This document shows, one piece after another, positions 19,264 through 27,706 of a DNA stretch of 64,000 bases. The position numbers and the translations under genes were made by a program. Below the pieces are notes generated by a model. It was not told the origin of the DNA. It saw only the letters and a list, made by a program, of their open reading frames with translations, and did no database searches. Source of the stretch: a virus; the IMG/VR virus record IMGVR_UViG_3300026382_000006, positions 1 to 64,000 of that record, one strand, 5' to 3'. Within the stretch, counting starts at the first letter, position 1. Each line of letters begins with the position of its first letter.

Positions 19264-20261
19264 TCTTCACTTTTTGGTTTAGCATCTGTTACGATTGCTC
19301 TGAATTTCTTATCTTTCATTTTTAATATAATTTCGTTATCGTCTGATTTGACTATGTTCTCTGACATTAGTCTATAATATAATTCAACTGCATCTTCTTT
19401 ATCTTTTTCTTTAATTTTTACCATACATGATAAATCACCAGACATAAACATATTGTAATCCAATTCAATAGGTTCTTGGCTTACTACCTCATATTCAAGA
19501 TTCTCATTACTTTTGGCTTCTAGTATTTTTATTATTTTACCCGTACCAGGAGATTCTATATTTAAAATTTCTACAATAGTAGGAATATCTAATTTAGTCT
19601 CTTTCCATTCTTCCACAATCGCCTTCAGGTGATCGAATACAAATCTACTGTTTACACTATAGTAGGCAATAATCTCTTTTATCACATCTTCAGGAACTTT
19701 TTGATCTCTGCAATATTCTAATAACGTATCCTTTGGTAGTTTACTAAAATTAATTGCATATTTTAGTCTACCTGGTCTATTACGTATATGTCTATTAATA
19801 CTCCATACTTCATTTTCTGTAATAATAACGCCTCTTCTTTTTGAATAAGGGTTCGATAACAAAGTTAACATTTTTTCTTGTTTATCATAAGGAAAGTTTT
19901 TACCAAATTCGTCAAAGAACAAAACCACATTTTCTAATGATTCTAAAAAATGTAATAACTCAGGAGTATAATTAATATCAGTAATTAATAATACATTTAC
20001 ACCAAATTCTTTTATTGTTCTATTACATAATTCCTTACCTATTTCAGTTTTACCAGTACCTTGTAGACCTGTCAATATGACTCCAGTCTTTAGATTATGT
20101 CTTTTAAAGGCACTCCAGAGTAGATCTAAATATCTTCTATGTCTACCGTAGAACTTTTTTGGCGTATCAAACTGATAACTTTTAAACACCGGTGTATAAA
20201 TACCATTCATTTCTTTTAATTCATAAACACCTGTTAAATTTATAATAGGTGGTACAAACAT
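19257..20261 (-). CDS. AAA+ family ATPase, 334 aa
   Basis: Walker A is GLQGTGKT (65-72) and Walker B VLFFDEF (113-119), followed by a sensor-like VIITENE and an arginine-containing RHIRNRPGRL (about 150-162). These identify a P-loop AAA+ ATPase of the type annotated as generic phage ATPase. The C-terminal 90 residues are unassigned. The N-terminus PPIINLTGVYELKE resembles the N-terminus of the 202-aa protein at 27617. AAAAGGAG precedes the ATG at 20261 and an early-like AT motif stands upstream. Remodelling of DNA or protein complexes is the likely role; substrate unknown. Confidence 0.8.
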   Translation of the reverse strand: MFVPPIINLTGVYELKEMNGIYTPVFKSYQFDTPKKFYGRHRRYLDLLWSAFKRHNLKTGVILTGLQGTGKTEIGKELCNRTIKEFGVNVLLITDINYTPELLHFLESLENVVLFFDEFGKNFPYDKQEKMLTLLSNPYSKRRGVIITENEVWSINRHIRNRPGRLKYAINFSKLPKDTLLEYCRDQKVPEDVIKEIIAYYSVNSRFVFDHLKAIVEEWKETKLDIPTIVEILNIESPGTGKIIKILEAKSNENLEYEVVSQEPIELDYNMFMSGDLSCMVKIKEKDKEDAVELYYRLMSENIVKSDDNEIILKMKDKKFRAIVTDAKPKSEDY

Positions 20262-20290
20262 TTTAGACTCCTTTTAATCGATTTTACATA

Positions 20291-20304
20291 TTAATTATAT
20301 ATTG
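20291..20304 (-). promoter_or_regulatory. Putative early promoter variant CAATATATAATTAA
   Basis: Weaker match to TATATATTATTAA, about 30 bases upstream of the AAA ATPase start in a divergent spacer. Confidence 0.35.
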
Positions 20305-20315
20305 CTCAATTTTTC

Positions 20316-20321
20316 TGAAAA
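20316..20321 (+). promoter_or_regulatory. Putative class 2 promoter element (TGAAAA)
   Basis: TCTGAAAACGAAATTTATAAGGAG precursor element upstream of the spanin operon: TGAAAA, ten-base AT-rich spacer, ribosome site. Confidence 0.4.
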
Positions 20322-20343
20322 CGAAATTTATAAGGAGATGGAA

Positions 20344-20856
20344 ATGCTTAAACTATGGAATTTTATAAAAACTAAAGAAGGTTTATTATCTGTGATTATT
20401 ACCTTGTTTGTAGTAGCACCATTAATAATTTTTATAGTAATGACTATAAAAGGGTTTGTTTATAAAACCTTTAACATTAAAACAGATGCAGAAATAAAAG
20501 CTGAACAAAAAGTAGTTATTGATAACATGGAACACAATAATAAAGAATTGAAACAAACCATACAAATCAAAGATAAGATAAAAAAACTAGATGAGAATAA
20601 GACTATTACAGTAATTAGAAAAGAAAAAAAGATAGATAAAAAAGTTATGAAGTTAAAAGAAAAAGTAATTTCTACACCTACTAAGAAAGAGGTTGAACAA
20701 TTAAAATTAATTACCAAAAACAAGCATGTAGTAAAAGACAAACCTGTGAAAAATGATGAAATTATAATAATTAATAAAACTGATTATCAGTTAGAAGGAT
20801 TAAAAAACATAAATGCTATTTATGACATGTACAATAGCTTAAAGGATGAAGAATGA
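20344..20856 (+). CDS. Inner-membrane spanin (Rz-like)
   Basis: The start at 20344 (MLKLWNF) has AAGGAG six bases before it; the longer frame from 20302 has none. One N-terminal membrane helix (about residues 15-40, LLSVIITLFVVAPLIIFIV) is followed by a long lysine/glutamate-rich coiled coil and a short C-terminal globular part. With the overlapping lipoprotein gene this is the usual two-component spanin that fuses inner and outer membrane at lysis. Overlap is ATGA with the next gene, so they are translationally coupled. No sequence-level homology is claimed; the call rests on architecture. Confidence 0.75.
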   Translation: MLKLWNFIKTKEGLLSVIITLFVVAPLIIFIVMTIKGFVYKTFNIKTDAEIKAEQKVVIDNMEHNNKELKQTIQIKDKIKKLDENKTITVIRKEKKIDKKVMKLKEKVISTPTKKEVEQLKLITKNKHVVKDKPVKNDEIIIINKTDYQLEGLKNINAIYDMYNSLKDEE

Positions 20857-21173
20857 AAAAGTTAATATTCCTATTGATACCAATTTTATTTTTTATAGGT
20901 TGTGCTAACAGAACACCAGAATACAAAATAGTTTATAAAGAAAAAATTACATTAGTTAAACCTCCTAAATACTTATTAACCGATAATATAGAAATACCTA
21001 GTCCTCCTAGTAAATTTAGCTACGTAACAGCTACTCCATTTAATAGGGAAAGAATGCTAGTAAATTATACTTTGGATTTATTAGGCACTATAAAAAAATA
21101 TAAGTCAAAAATTAAAGAAATGAATAATTGGTATAAAAAAACAAATAAAATAATTACACAAGAGACTAACTAA
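20853..21173 (+). CDS. Outer-membrane spanin lipoprotein (Rz1-like)
   Basis: A 106-aa protein with a type II signal peptide: KKLIFLLIPILFFIGCAN, lipobox FIGC with the lipid-bearing cysteine at residue 17. The mature part has proline-rich KPPKYLL and PSPPSKF, common in o-spanins, and a helical C-terminus. It overlaps the i-spanin stop by four bases. It shows that the host has an outer membrane. Confidence 0.82.
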   Translation: MKKLIFLLIPILFFIGCANRTPEYKIVYKEKITLVKPPKYLLTDNIEIPSPPSKFSYVTATPFNRERMLVNYTLDLLGTIKKYKSKIKEMNNWYKKTNKIITQETN

Positions 21174-21184
21174 TAGTCTCTTGT
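21157..21184. terminator. Bidirectional hairpin between convergent genes
   Basis: CACAAGAGACT / AGTCTCTTGTG with a six-base loop; contains the stops of the o-spanin gene and of the opposing 60-aa gene. Confidence 0.7.
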
Positions 21185-21348
21185 GATAGATAATTTTCTG
21201 TTTTCCATCTATTTCTATTTTTATCTTCTACATAGATTTCATTGTGATATTTCTGTAGAATATCTAATATGATTTTTATTCGATTTTTATCATTTATGTA
21301 TTTTTTCTCTATTGTTATTCCGTTCTTTACAATGTAAATTGTCACCAT
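21166..21348 (-). CDS. Small hypothetical protein, 60 aa
   Basis: AAAGGA stands seven bases before the ATG at 21348, which supports this as a real gene although it overlaps the 3' end of the preceding 131-aa gene by 59 bases in another frame. Sequence MVTIYIVKNGITIEKKYIND begins with two beta strands; no family recognised. It closes the tail-tip operon. Confidence 0.55.
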   Translation of the reverse strand: MVTIYIVKNGITIEKKYINDKNRIKIILDILQKYHNEIYVEDKNRNRWKTENYLSQETIS

Positions 21349-21685
21349 TAGTATTCCTTTCTATTAATTTAAAGTTTTTGATTTTCTTTAATAAATTTTT
21401 TCGATTACTCTCTATTATTCCTTTTAGCAATAAGTCATCTACTTTTTTATCGTAACCATCTAATTCTAATAAATTTATTATATCCTTTTTATATAAAGGA
21501 TTCAGATGTAATCGATTAGATATACTTATACTGTTTCCTTTGCTAAATGTAACTAGATGTTTTTCACTACCTATTAAAAGATTTTTATTAAATTTTATTA
21601 ATATGTTTTCTTCATTTATTTTTATTTCATCAATACTATCTAAAAGTTTAAATATTTTTTTTATTCTGTGTAACCATTTAAGCAT
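21290..21685 (-). CDS. Hypothetical basic protein, 131 aa
   Basis: Unknown, strongly basic, helical, with an Asn/Lys-rich end. The ATG at 21685 follows AAAGGAT. It is in the tail-tip operon after the PAAR protein, so a role in tail-tip assembly is possible. The last 20 codons are shared with the start of the 60-aa gene in a different frame. Confidence 0.6.
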   Translation of the reverse strand: MLKWLHRIKKIFKLLDSIDEIKINEENILIKFNKNLLIGSEKHLVTFSKGNSISISNRLHLNPLYKKDIINLLELDGYDKKVDDLLLKGIIESNRKNLLKKIKNFKLIERNTNGDNLHCKERNNNREKIHK

Positions 21686-21697
21686 TTTGTATCCTTT

Positions 21698-21988
21698 TTA
21701 ATTAACAATTATATCTGGACTACCTGTGACCAACATTCCGCCACAACATACCGGATCTCCTATGCGAATTACTGGTCTACTGTTTACAAAAGTATCACTA
21801 CTACCACCGCAGGCAGCTCTACTATGCGGTGGCGATGGACTGGGTGATCCATGAGATCCCAAACAATCACCTTGTCTACAAATACCCAGACTATTTGCAT
21901 TACTGTCATCGCTATTATTACATACGTTTGTAGGTGGAAAACTACCATGACCACTACCTGTATCTCCTAATCTAACAATAGGTGGCAT
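21698..21988 (-). CDS. PAAR-repeat tail spike tip protein
   Basis: A 96-aa PAAR-type protein. MPPIVRLGDTGSGHG (N-terminus) and RPVIRIGDPVCCGGMLVTGSPDI (C-terminal half, read in part) are the characteristic PAAR turns, rich in Gly, Pro and His/Cys. PAAR proteins sharpen the gp5/VgrG beta-helix spike and hold a metal ion. Start MPPIV at 21988 has AAAGGAG; the longer frame to 22006 does not. Six or more cysteines and several histidines are more than in most PAAR proteins. It lies two genes after the gp5-like spike. Confidence 0.85.
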   Translation of the reverse strand: MPPIVRLGDTGSGHGSFPPTNVCNNSDDSNANSLGICRQGDCLGSHGSPSPSPPHSRAACGGSSDTFVNSRPVIRIGDPVCCGGMLVTGSPDIIVN

Positions 21989-21999
21989 TTTATACTCCT

Positions 22000-22629
22000 T
22001 TAACAATTATTACCAAACGGACCTGGATGGTTTTTAAAAAAGTCATCTTCATTTTCTTTAGTATAACTGATATCGTTATAGACTATTTTATATCCTGCAT
22101 CAAAATACTTTTTAGCAAAAATATAATTATCAATATCATTATTCTTTATAACCATTATTTCTATAAAAGTCCATTGCACCTTTATAGCATAAAACTTACC
22201 ATCAATTGTTTCTCCTGACTCTATTATGCTACAGTTTTCTGTTTCACAACTAATTGGTCCGTTCACTGATTCATCTCTATATATTCTATATAGTCTAAAC
22301 TTAAATGTATACGTAGTATTTTTGTATCTACCTATATTTTTCCAATTGCTACCATCTTCTTTCAACACTTCATCGGGAGTAAACATAGACTCATCAATAC
22401 CGGGTTGTTCTACTGTTAATGGTTTAATAACACCGTGGATTAAACCAATGTCCTTATCTATTTCTATATCTAACGGGATATCGCCATCTAGACCCCATTC
22501 AATATGTTCTTTAAAATATTCATCTTCTATTGTTTCTACCTGATGAGTAAAATAATGACATTCCCATGGGTTTTGTGTAGGTCCGTTTTGGTTTGGTATT
22601 AATCCAGTAGTTAAAATTTGACATCCCAT
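22000..22629 (-). CDS. Tail-tip associated protein, 209 aa
   Basis: Not recognised, but flanked by the spike and PAAR genes with gaps of about ten bases, so it is very likely a baseplate or spike-associated protein. It contains NQNGPTQNPWECHYF near the N-terminus and several cysteines, ending HPGPFGNNC. Beta-rich middle. Start at 22629 has AAGGAG. Confidence 0.6.
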   Translation of the reverse strand: MGCQILTTGLIPNQNGPTQNPWECHYFTHQVETIEDEYFKEHIEWGLDGDIPLDIEIDKDIGLIHGVIKPLTVEQPGIDESMFTPDEVLKEDGSNWKNIGRYKNTTYTFKFRLYRIYRDESVNGPISCETENCSIIESGETIDGKFYAIKVQWTFIEIMVIKNNDIDNYIFAKKYFDAGYKIVYNDISYTKENEDDFFKNHPGPFGNNC

Positions 22630-22638
22630 GATTTCTCC

Positions 22639-23469
22639 TTAGTTTATGTTTACTCTTCCACCCTTAATATTTACCGTTTTACCTTTAATATTTATTGTTT
22701 CACCATTAGCATTTATTGTTGGCGCGGCTACGTTTACTACACCTCCGCCCAATACATTTACAGTAGGTGATGTAACGGTCACTGTGGCGCCGGTGGTGAT
22801 AGTGCATACTAAATTGGTATAAATGTTTAACATATCTAATGTACTATCCAAAGTAATACTATTACCTTTACCATCGTTTAAAATTAATTTACCGTTTTTA
22901 GTATCTAACATTACGTCATAAGTCGTGTATTCTTTCCATTTATCAGTAGTATGAAATTTTAGAATTTTATCTTTAGTATTTATTTCGAAATAATATGTAT
23001 CTTCTAAAGTTTCTTCAGGATCTAACTGTGGTTTATCAGAAAATACAAATCTTACTATTTCTTCTTTCCTTAATGATAAATCGTTAAATGTCGTAGTCCA
23101 GAAAAATAAATCACTATTCCCATATCTATAAATTAAAACTTGTTCTCCTTTTCTTACATCAGGCGGCGTTAGTCTATTATATTGTCCTAGACTTAACCAT
23201 TTAGCACGTATAGTAGCTGACTTTTTTAGTACGATTAACTCATCTTTAACCTCATCTTTTAATGTTCCTTTTTTAACTATCGGAGCAGAGTCTGTTAAAT
23301 CAGTTTCTTCTTGTAAATCAGGACCTTCTTCAGGAATTTTTTCTACAGGAAAAACTTCTACTATATCTGTATCCCAGTCTTTATCTTTTGCTACAAAACC
23401 TACTGAATAAAAAATAAAATTAGATGGATCTATCTTATGTAAATATAATTCTTTTTCACGTGTTTCCAC
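22639..23469 (-). CDS. Baseplate central spike protein (gp5/VgrG-like, without lysozyme)
   Basis: The last 50 residues form short regular repeats (VTVTSPTV, NVLGGGVV, NVAAPTI, NANGETI, NIKGKTV, NIKGGRV), the hallmark of the triple-stranded beta-helix of the T4 gp5 C-terminal spike. The region about residues 85-125 (TIRAKWLSLGQYNRLTPPDV, GEQVLIYRYG) resembles an OB-fold hub domain. No lysozyme domain is inserted, unlike T4 gp5. The start is GTG at 23469 with AAGGAG and a TGAAAA element upstream. It heads the tail-tip operon with the PAAR protein. Confidence 0.82.
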   Translation of the reverse strand: METREKELYLHKIDPSNFIFYSVGFVAKDKDWDTDIVEVFPVEKIPEEGPDLQEETDLTDSAPIVKKGTLKDEVKDELIVLKKSATIRAKWLSLGQYNRLTPPDVRKGEQVLIYRYGNSDLFFWTTTFNDLSLRKEEIVRFVFSDKPQLDPEETLEDTYYFEINTKDKILKFHTTDKWKEYTTYDVMLDTKNGKLILNDGKGNSITLDSTLDMLNIYTNLVCTITTGATVTVTSPTVNVLGGGVVNVAAPTINANGETINIKGKTVNIKGGRVNIN

Positions 23470-23491
23470 TATTTACTCCTTAATAATAAAC

Positions 23492-23497
23492 TTTTCA
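23492..23497 (-). promoter_or_regulatory. Putative class 2 promoter element (TGAAAA)
   Basis: Minus-strand ACTGAAAAGTTTATTATTAAGG, ahead of the spike operon, fits the second promoter motif. Confidence 0.4.
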
Positions 23498-23538
23498 GTA
23501 CAATATTGTTAGTTGAATATCTTTAAAGGAGTCTATAA

Positions 23539-25971
23539 ATGCAATTAGAAAGATTATATATAGAAGATTATGAAAGACTATATGTTTCCGGTATTAAAAA
23601 AATAGAATATACACCAAAGAAAAAAATACAAGTTATATTGGGCACAAACGGTAGTGGGAAATCATCTCTTTTAAAAGAAATAATTCCTAATGTCGACAAT
23701 TTAAAAGATGATTATGGAGAAAATGGTAAAAAAGAATTAGAAATTTCTCATAGAGGTAATAAATATGTAATAAGATTTGATAGAAAGACTAATAAACACA
23801 GTTTTATAAAAAATAATGAAGAACTAAATACAGCAGGACAACTTAAAATACAAAAGTCATTAATAGATAATGAATTTAAAATAACAAAAGAAGTAATGGA
23901 AGTATTGTTATCTACTAATAGTTTTACAGTTATGACAGTAAACGAGAGAAAGAAATGGTTTACAAAGATTCTATCGCATATAGATTACGAATACGCAATG
24001 TCTGTATTTAATAGAGCTAAAGACAGATATAAAGAATTACAATCATTTATGAAATTAACCAGGTCTAAAATATTAAAAGATGAAGAGATGTTTAAAACAA
24101 AAGGAGAAGATTTTCAGATAGCCTTAAAAAATGAAATTAATAGGTTAAATAGCTTAATAGAAAAACTATTAGAAAGTAAAGAACCTTATAAAGAAGTAGA
24201 TACAAAAAAATATTTAACGAAAATAGATGAAATTTCTAGTAAACTGTATAGAGATATTTATAAACTGGAAAACTTAATTAAAGATAGAAAAATAAATATA
24301 GAAAATTTAGAATCAAGAATTACAGAAGTGAAAAGTAGGTTGGAATATTTAAAACACACTAAAGAAGATTTAACAACCAGAATAGAAAAAATAGAAAATA
24401 TGAATATTGATGAAACAGACAACCCTGAAGATTTAAGGAAAAGATTAAACATACTGAATAATGAAATTGATGAAATTATAAATTTATTTCCTTTTAGAGT
24501 ATCTATAAAAGAGATAGAACAATTTAATGCAAATTTCTTAGATAGTTATAATAATCTACTAGAAACAGTTACATTACTCAATGATGAGAGATATAGAAAC
24601 CTTAAATTAAAGGATTATAAGAGTTATAAGGAGAGATATGAAAAGATAAAAACCGAATTAAATAAAACAAAATCAAAACTACTATTATTAGAAGAGGATT
24701 TGAAACATTTAGAAGATATAAAAAATGGTAAAAAGATAGAATGTCCGAAATGCGGGTTTACATGGATAAATGGTTATGATAAATTAAAACATGAAAAGTT
24801 AGTTAATGAACAAAAAAAGTTAAAAGAAAGATATGAAAAGTTAGACAAAGAATACAAAGAATTGGAAGAGATAATTAATATCTTAGAAGAAAAGAAACAG
24901 TTGGTAATGGTATATCAGAATGAACTATTTTCATTACCTACATCATTTAGGGATTTCTTGGATATAAGGGATTTTGAAAACATTAGTAATAAACTACAAA
25001 CACTTTTAAGCATACATAACAATAGTATCTTGCTAAATGAAAAACTAGATGAAAAAATTGAAATAGAAAGAAAATTAAACATTATAGAAAAGTTATCTAC
25101 TAGTAAACTAAATCAGATTTTTGATAGAATTAATGAAGTTAGAAAACAATACAGTAAGACAATAGAGGAAATTAACAATTACAATAAAGAATATGAACAA
25201 CTAAAGAACATCGACAACTTTATAAAAGATATAAAAGAAAAAACAAATGAATTAAAAAATTTAATTAAGTTAAATAGGAAAATAAAAGATAACGAAATTA
25301 AAAAAGTCAAAAACGAATATATAAACAGATTAATATACGAATTAAAGAAATTATTAAATACGTTAGAAACAGAACTAATAGAATACAATAACAGTAAACA
25401 GAGATACGAATCTTTAATAAAAGAGTTAAAAGATTATGAAGAAAGAATTAAAGTAGTAAAAGTATTAGTGGATTTATTATCGCCTAATAAAGGCATAATT
25501 GGTAGGTCTATAGTAAAAATAATAAATGATGTATTGGAAAAAATGAATGACATTATAAACAGAGTATGGACATATGAAATAAAAATTTTACCTTGTAATA
25601 TAGATGAAACAGATTTAACTTTTAGATTTCCTGTACTAATCAATAATGTTAAGCTAATATCAGATGTAAGTAAAGGTAGTAGTAGTATAAAGGAGATTAT
25701 TGATTTAGCTTTTAAAATAGTAGCTATGGAATATTTAAATATGCTGGATTATCCTTTAATTCTAGATGAGTTTGGTAGGACAATGGATGAGACACATAGA
25801 ATAAAAGCTTATGACTTAATAGAAGAATTGAGTAAGAAATATTTTAGTCAAATTTACTTGGTAAGTCATTTTGAGTCTATGTATAACAGATTTACAGATG
25901 TAGATGTGGTCGTATTAAACGATGAAAATATCAGTATTGAATCTGATAATACCGTAGTGAAAATAAATTAA
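23539..25971 (+). CDS. Rad50/SbcC/T4 gp46-like recombination ATPase
   Basis: The 810-aa SMC-type ATPase has Walker A GTNGSGKS (35-42), long coiled-coil arms, a zinc-hook CPKC (402-405) at the apex, an ABC signature-like SKGSSSIKE (711 onward) and Walker B LILDEFG (D743, E744). Family members pair with an Mre11/gp47 nuclease to process DNA ends in recombination-dependent replication. No gp47 partner is seen in this window. The start has AAAGGAG. Length is somewhat larger than T4 gp46 (560 aa), mostly from longer arms. Confidence 0.9.
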   Translation: MQLERLYIEDYERLYVSGIKKIEYTPKKKIQVILGTNGSGKSSLLKEIIPNVDNLKDDYGENGKKELEISHRGNKYVIRFDRKTNKHSFIKNNEELNTAGQLKIQKSLIDNEFKITKEVMEVLLSTNSFTVMTVNERKKWFTKILSHIDYEYAMSVFNRAKDRYKELQSFMKLTRSKILKDEEMFKTKGEDFQIALKNEINRLNSLIEKLLESKEPYKEVDTKKYLTKIDEISSKLYRDIYKLENLIKDRKINIENLESRITEVKSRLEYLKHTKEDLTTRIEKIENMNIDETDNPEDLRKRLNILNNEIDEIINLFPFRVSIKEIEQFNANFLDSYNNLLETVTLLNDERYRNLKLKDYKSYKERYEKIKTELNKTKSKLLLLEEDLKHLEDIKNGKKIECPKCGFTWINGYDKLKHEKLVNEQKKLKERYEKLDKEYKELEEIINILEEKKQLVMVYQNELFSLPTSFRDFLDIRDFENISNKLQTLLSIHNNSILLNEKLDEKIEIERKLNIIEKLSTSKLNQIFDRINEVRKQYSKTIEEINNYNKEYEQLKNIDNFIKDIKEKTNELKNLIKLNRKIKDNEIKKVKNEYINRLIYELKKLLNTLETELIEYNNSKQRYESLIKELKDYEERIKVVKVLVDLLSPNKGIIGRSIVKIINDVLEKMNDIINRVWTYEIKILPCNIDETDLTFRFPVLINNVKLISDVSKGSSSIKEIIDLAFKIVAMEYLNMLDYPLILDEFGRTMDETHRIKAYDLIEELSKKYFSQIYLVSHFESMYNRFTDVDVVVLNDENISIESDNTVVKIN

Positions 25972-25981
25972 AGGATTGCAT

Positions 25982-26065
25982 ATGTATGAGGTCTTAATCT
26001 ATCTGATTTCTATGGTTTTGGGTTTTATAACTGGCTATTCTTTAAGTAAAATAGTAGACAAATAA
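25982..26065 (+). CDS. Tiny membrane protein, 27 aa
   Basis: ATG at 25982 has AAAGGA (25970-25975) and the frame codes MYEVLIYLISMVLGFITGYS plus SLSKIVDK-like end, a single predicted membrane helix. It is placed in the short gap after the gp46-like gene. The ribosome site and the tandem arrangement with a second tiny membrane ORF support it. Function unknown. Confidence 0.5.
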   Translation: MYEVLIYLISMVLGFITGYSLSKIVDK

Positions 26066-26076
26066 AGGAGGAAGAA

Positions 26077-26190
26077 ATGACAAATCCATGGTTTGCGATA
26101 TGGATAGGTACAATGATAGGTATCGTATTAGGAGAATTAGGTTTAATGATCGATGAAAATATGAAAGGAGGAAATAAATGGATAAAATAG
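26077..26190 (+). CDS. Tiny membrane protein, 37 aa
   Basis: ATG at 26077 is preceded by AAAGGAGG. It codes a hydrophobic segment FAIWIGTMIGIVLGELGLMI with a Gly-x3-Gly pattern, then a short charged tail. Its end overlaps the start of the 91-aa gene by 13 bases, whose own ribosome site AAAGGAGG lies inside it. Function unknown. Confidence 0.55.
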   Translation: MTNPWFAIWIGTMIGIVLGELGLMIDENMKGGNKWIK

Positions 26191-26453
26191 ATTTAGTATC
26201 AATATTGGAATTTTCTAAAGAGTTTGGTTTATTTTTACGTTTTAAAAATTATGAATATGAGGACTTCCATCATGGTTTGGTAGATGTAGATGAATATGCA
26301 TTTGATGTAATAGACGAAAAACATCCTGATGAAATACATAAAATGGAAATTGTAGTTAAGAAAGGTAATAGAAACGATATAAAAGCGTATATAGATGGAA
26401 AAATATTTGCAATAGTAGATGGAAAAGAATGGAAAAGAGTAGTGAAGGAGTAA
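26178..26453 (+). CDS. Hypothetical acidic protein, 91 aa
   Basis: Unknown. AAAGGAGG stands seven bases before the ATG. An acidic patch with HHGLVDVDEYAFDVIDEKH is notable. It is co-oriented and nearly contiguous with the 181-aa gene. Confidence 0.65.
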   Translation: MDKIDLVSILEFSKEFGLFLRFKNYEYEDFHHGLVDVDEYAFDVIDEKHPDEIHKMEIVVKKGNRNDIKAYIDGKIFAIVDGKEWKRVVKE

Positions 26454-26456
26454 CTA

Positions 26457-27002
26457 ATGGCTTATACAATAATGATAGATACTAAGTATTATGAAGATGT
26501 TTTACCGTATTTAATAGTTAACTACGAAAAAGATAAACCCCTTACAAAATTTATGAATAATAATATTATTATATTTGGGCAATTATTAGATAAAGCTATA
26601 CGTATTGTAGATATGTACTATGAGTTAGAAAGGAAAGGGTTATTACCTTTTTTCACTGGTACATCTATTGTAGAAGATGCCGATTCTGTAGTAGAACACA
26701 GATTAAAAAGGATAGAAAAAATCATAGGTAAAAAACAAATAATATCCAATATAGAATTTTCTATTACTGGTAGAACAATATGGGATCTAGATACTTTAGT
26801 GGTAATTTTTAGACTAAGGGATAAGGATAATAAACTTTATTACTATAAGTTAGATTGTTTAGAAAATGTTATTAGAATTAAGAAACAATTAGTCAGAATA
26901 CAAAAATTGTATAAAGATTTTGTAAATAGCAAAGTCCTAGGTAAAAAAGAGTTTTTAGAGTTACCTCTGGATGTAAAAGAATATTGTACAGTGAGGATAT
27001 AA
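26457..27002 (+). CDS. Hypothetical protein, 181 aa
   Basis: Unknown. Starts three bases after the previous stop, within reach of GAAGGAG at the end of that gene. Mixed alpha/beta, with VVEHRLKRIEKIIGKKQ as a charged helix; no catalytic motif. Ends in a convergent hairpin. Confidence 0.65.
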   Translation: MAYTIMIDTKYYEDVLPYLIVNYEKDKPLTKFMNNNIIIFGQLLDKAIRIVDMYYELERKGLLPFFTGTSIVEDADSVVEHRLKRIEKIIGKKQIISNIEFSITGRTIWDLDTLVVIFRLRDKDNKLYYYKLDCLENVIRIKKQLVRIQKLYKDFVNSKVLGKKEFLELPLDVKEYCTVRI

Positions 27003-27014
27003 TAATCCTCACTG
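26989..27014. terminator. Bidirectional hairpin between convergent genes
   Basis: CAGTGAGGAT / ATCCTCACTG, loop of six, holds the stops of both neighbours; on the plus strand followed by ATTATTTAGTTTTT. Confidence 0.6.
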
Positions 27015-27617
27015 ATTATTTAGTTTTTCTAACAATGTCTTTATTTTTAATTTCATTAATTGTACCTTGTTGTCTAATTCTTTTAGTATTACTCTGCAAG
27101 GCTTAAAATTAGTAATGTTTAATTTCCTATTATTTTCAAAATTCTTATATTCATCCATTGTATAAATGTATGCTGAAGATATGTCTATGACTTTAGGATT
27201 TGTCTCTATACCATAATAACTCATTACCATATCTTTAATTTCGTCTATTAAGAAATTAAAATCTTGATCATCTGGTACTAAGCCTAAGTCTACTGCTATT
27301 GTCTTATATCTGAAGATTTTACCTGTTATATCAGGTATAGATAATAATCTGTTAGCTGGTATATAATAAAATGCATCATCTTCACCGTGTAAAACTACTA
27401 TAGGTATATCATTTTCTAGGTCTGCGTTATAATCGTCTTCTGTCAAATCTTGATTTAAATATACAAATGTTAAAACATCTTCATCATTTTCTAACATTTC
27501 TTTAATAGAACGTATTCCTATTACTTTATAATTCTGTCTAGTATTAATAATATTGTTAAGTGGTTCTTTTAATTTAAAAACTCCTGTAGCTCCAATAGGT
27601 GGTAATAAATAGTTCAT
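27009..27617 (-). CDS. Probable virion-associated protein, 202 aa
   Basis: Unassigned. The N-terminus LPPIGATGVFKLKEP resembles PPIINLTGVYELKE at the start of the AAA ATPase at 20261, suggesting a small shared N-terminal domain or interaction tag. The rest is mixed alpha/beta with an acidic strand region (NQDLTEDDYNADLENDIPIV). AAAGGAG precedes the ATG, and a TGAAAA element at 27638-27643 lies upstream. Confidence 0.6.
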   Translation of the reverse strand: MNYLLPPIGATGVFKLKEPLNNIINTRQNYKVIGIRSIKEMLENDEDVLTFVYLNQDLTEDDYNADLENDIPIVVLHGEDDAFYYIPANRLLSIPDITGKIFRYKTIAVDLGLVPDDQDFNFLIDEIKDMVMSYYGIETNPKVIDISSAYIYTMDEYKNFENNRKLNITNFKPCRVILKELDNKVQLMKLKIKTLLEKLNNQ

Positions 27618-27637
27618 CTATTCTCCTTTATAATATC

Positions 27638-27643
27638 TTTTCA
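27638..27643 (-). promoter_or_regulatory. Putative class 2 promoter element (TGAAAA)
   Basis: Minus strand GTCTGAAAAGATATTATAAAGG. The 20 bases at 27638-27657 are repeated exactly at 42601-42620, ahead of the helicase gene. Confidence 0.45.
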
Positions 27644-27706
27644 GACAAAAAAGAAAAATAGGGGAAAGGATGAGAGCAGTTTAACGACATGCTCAGGTCG
27701 AGATTT

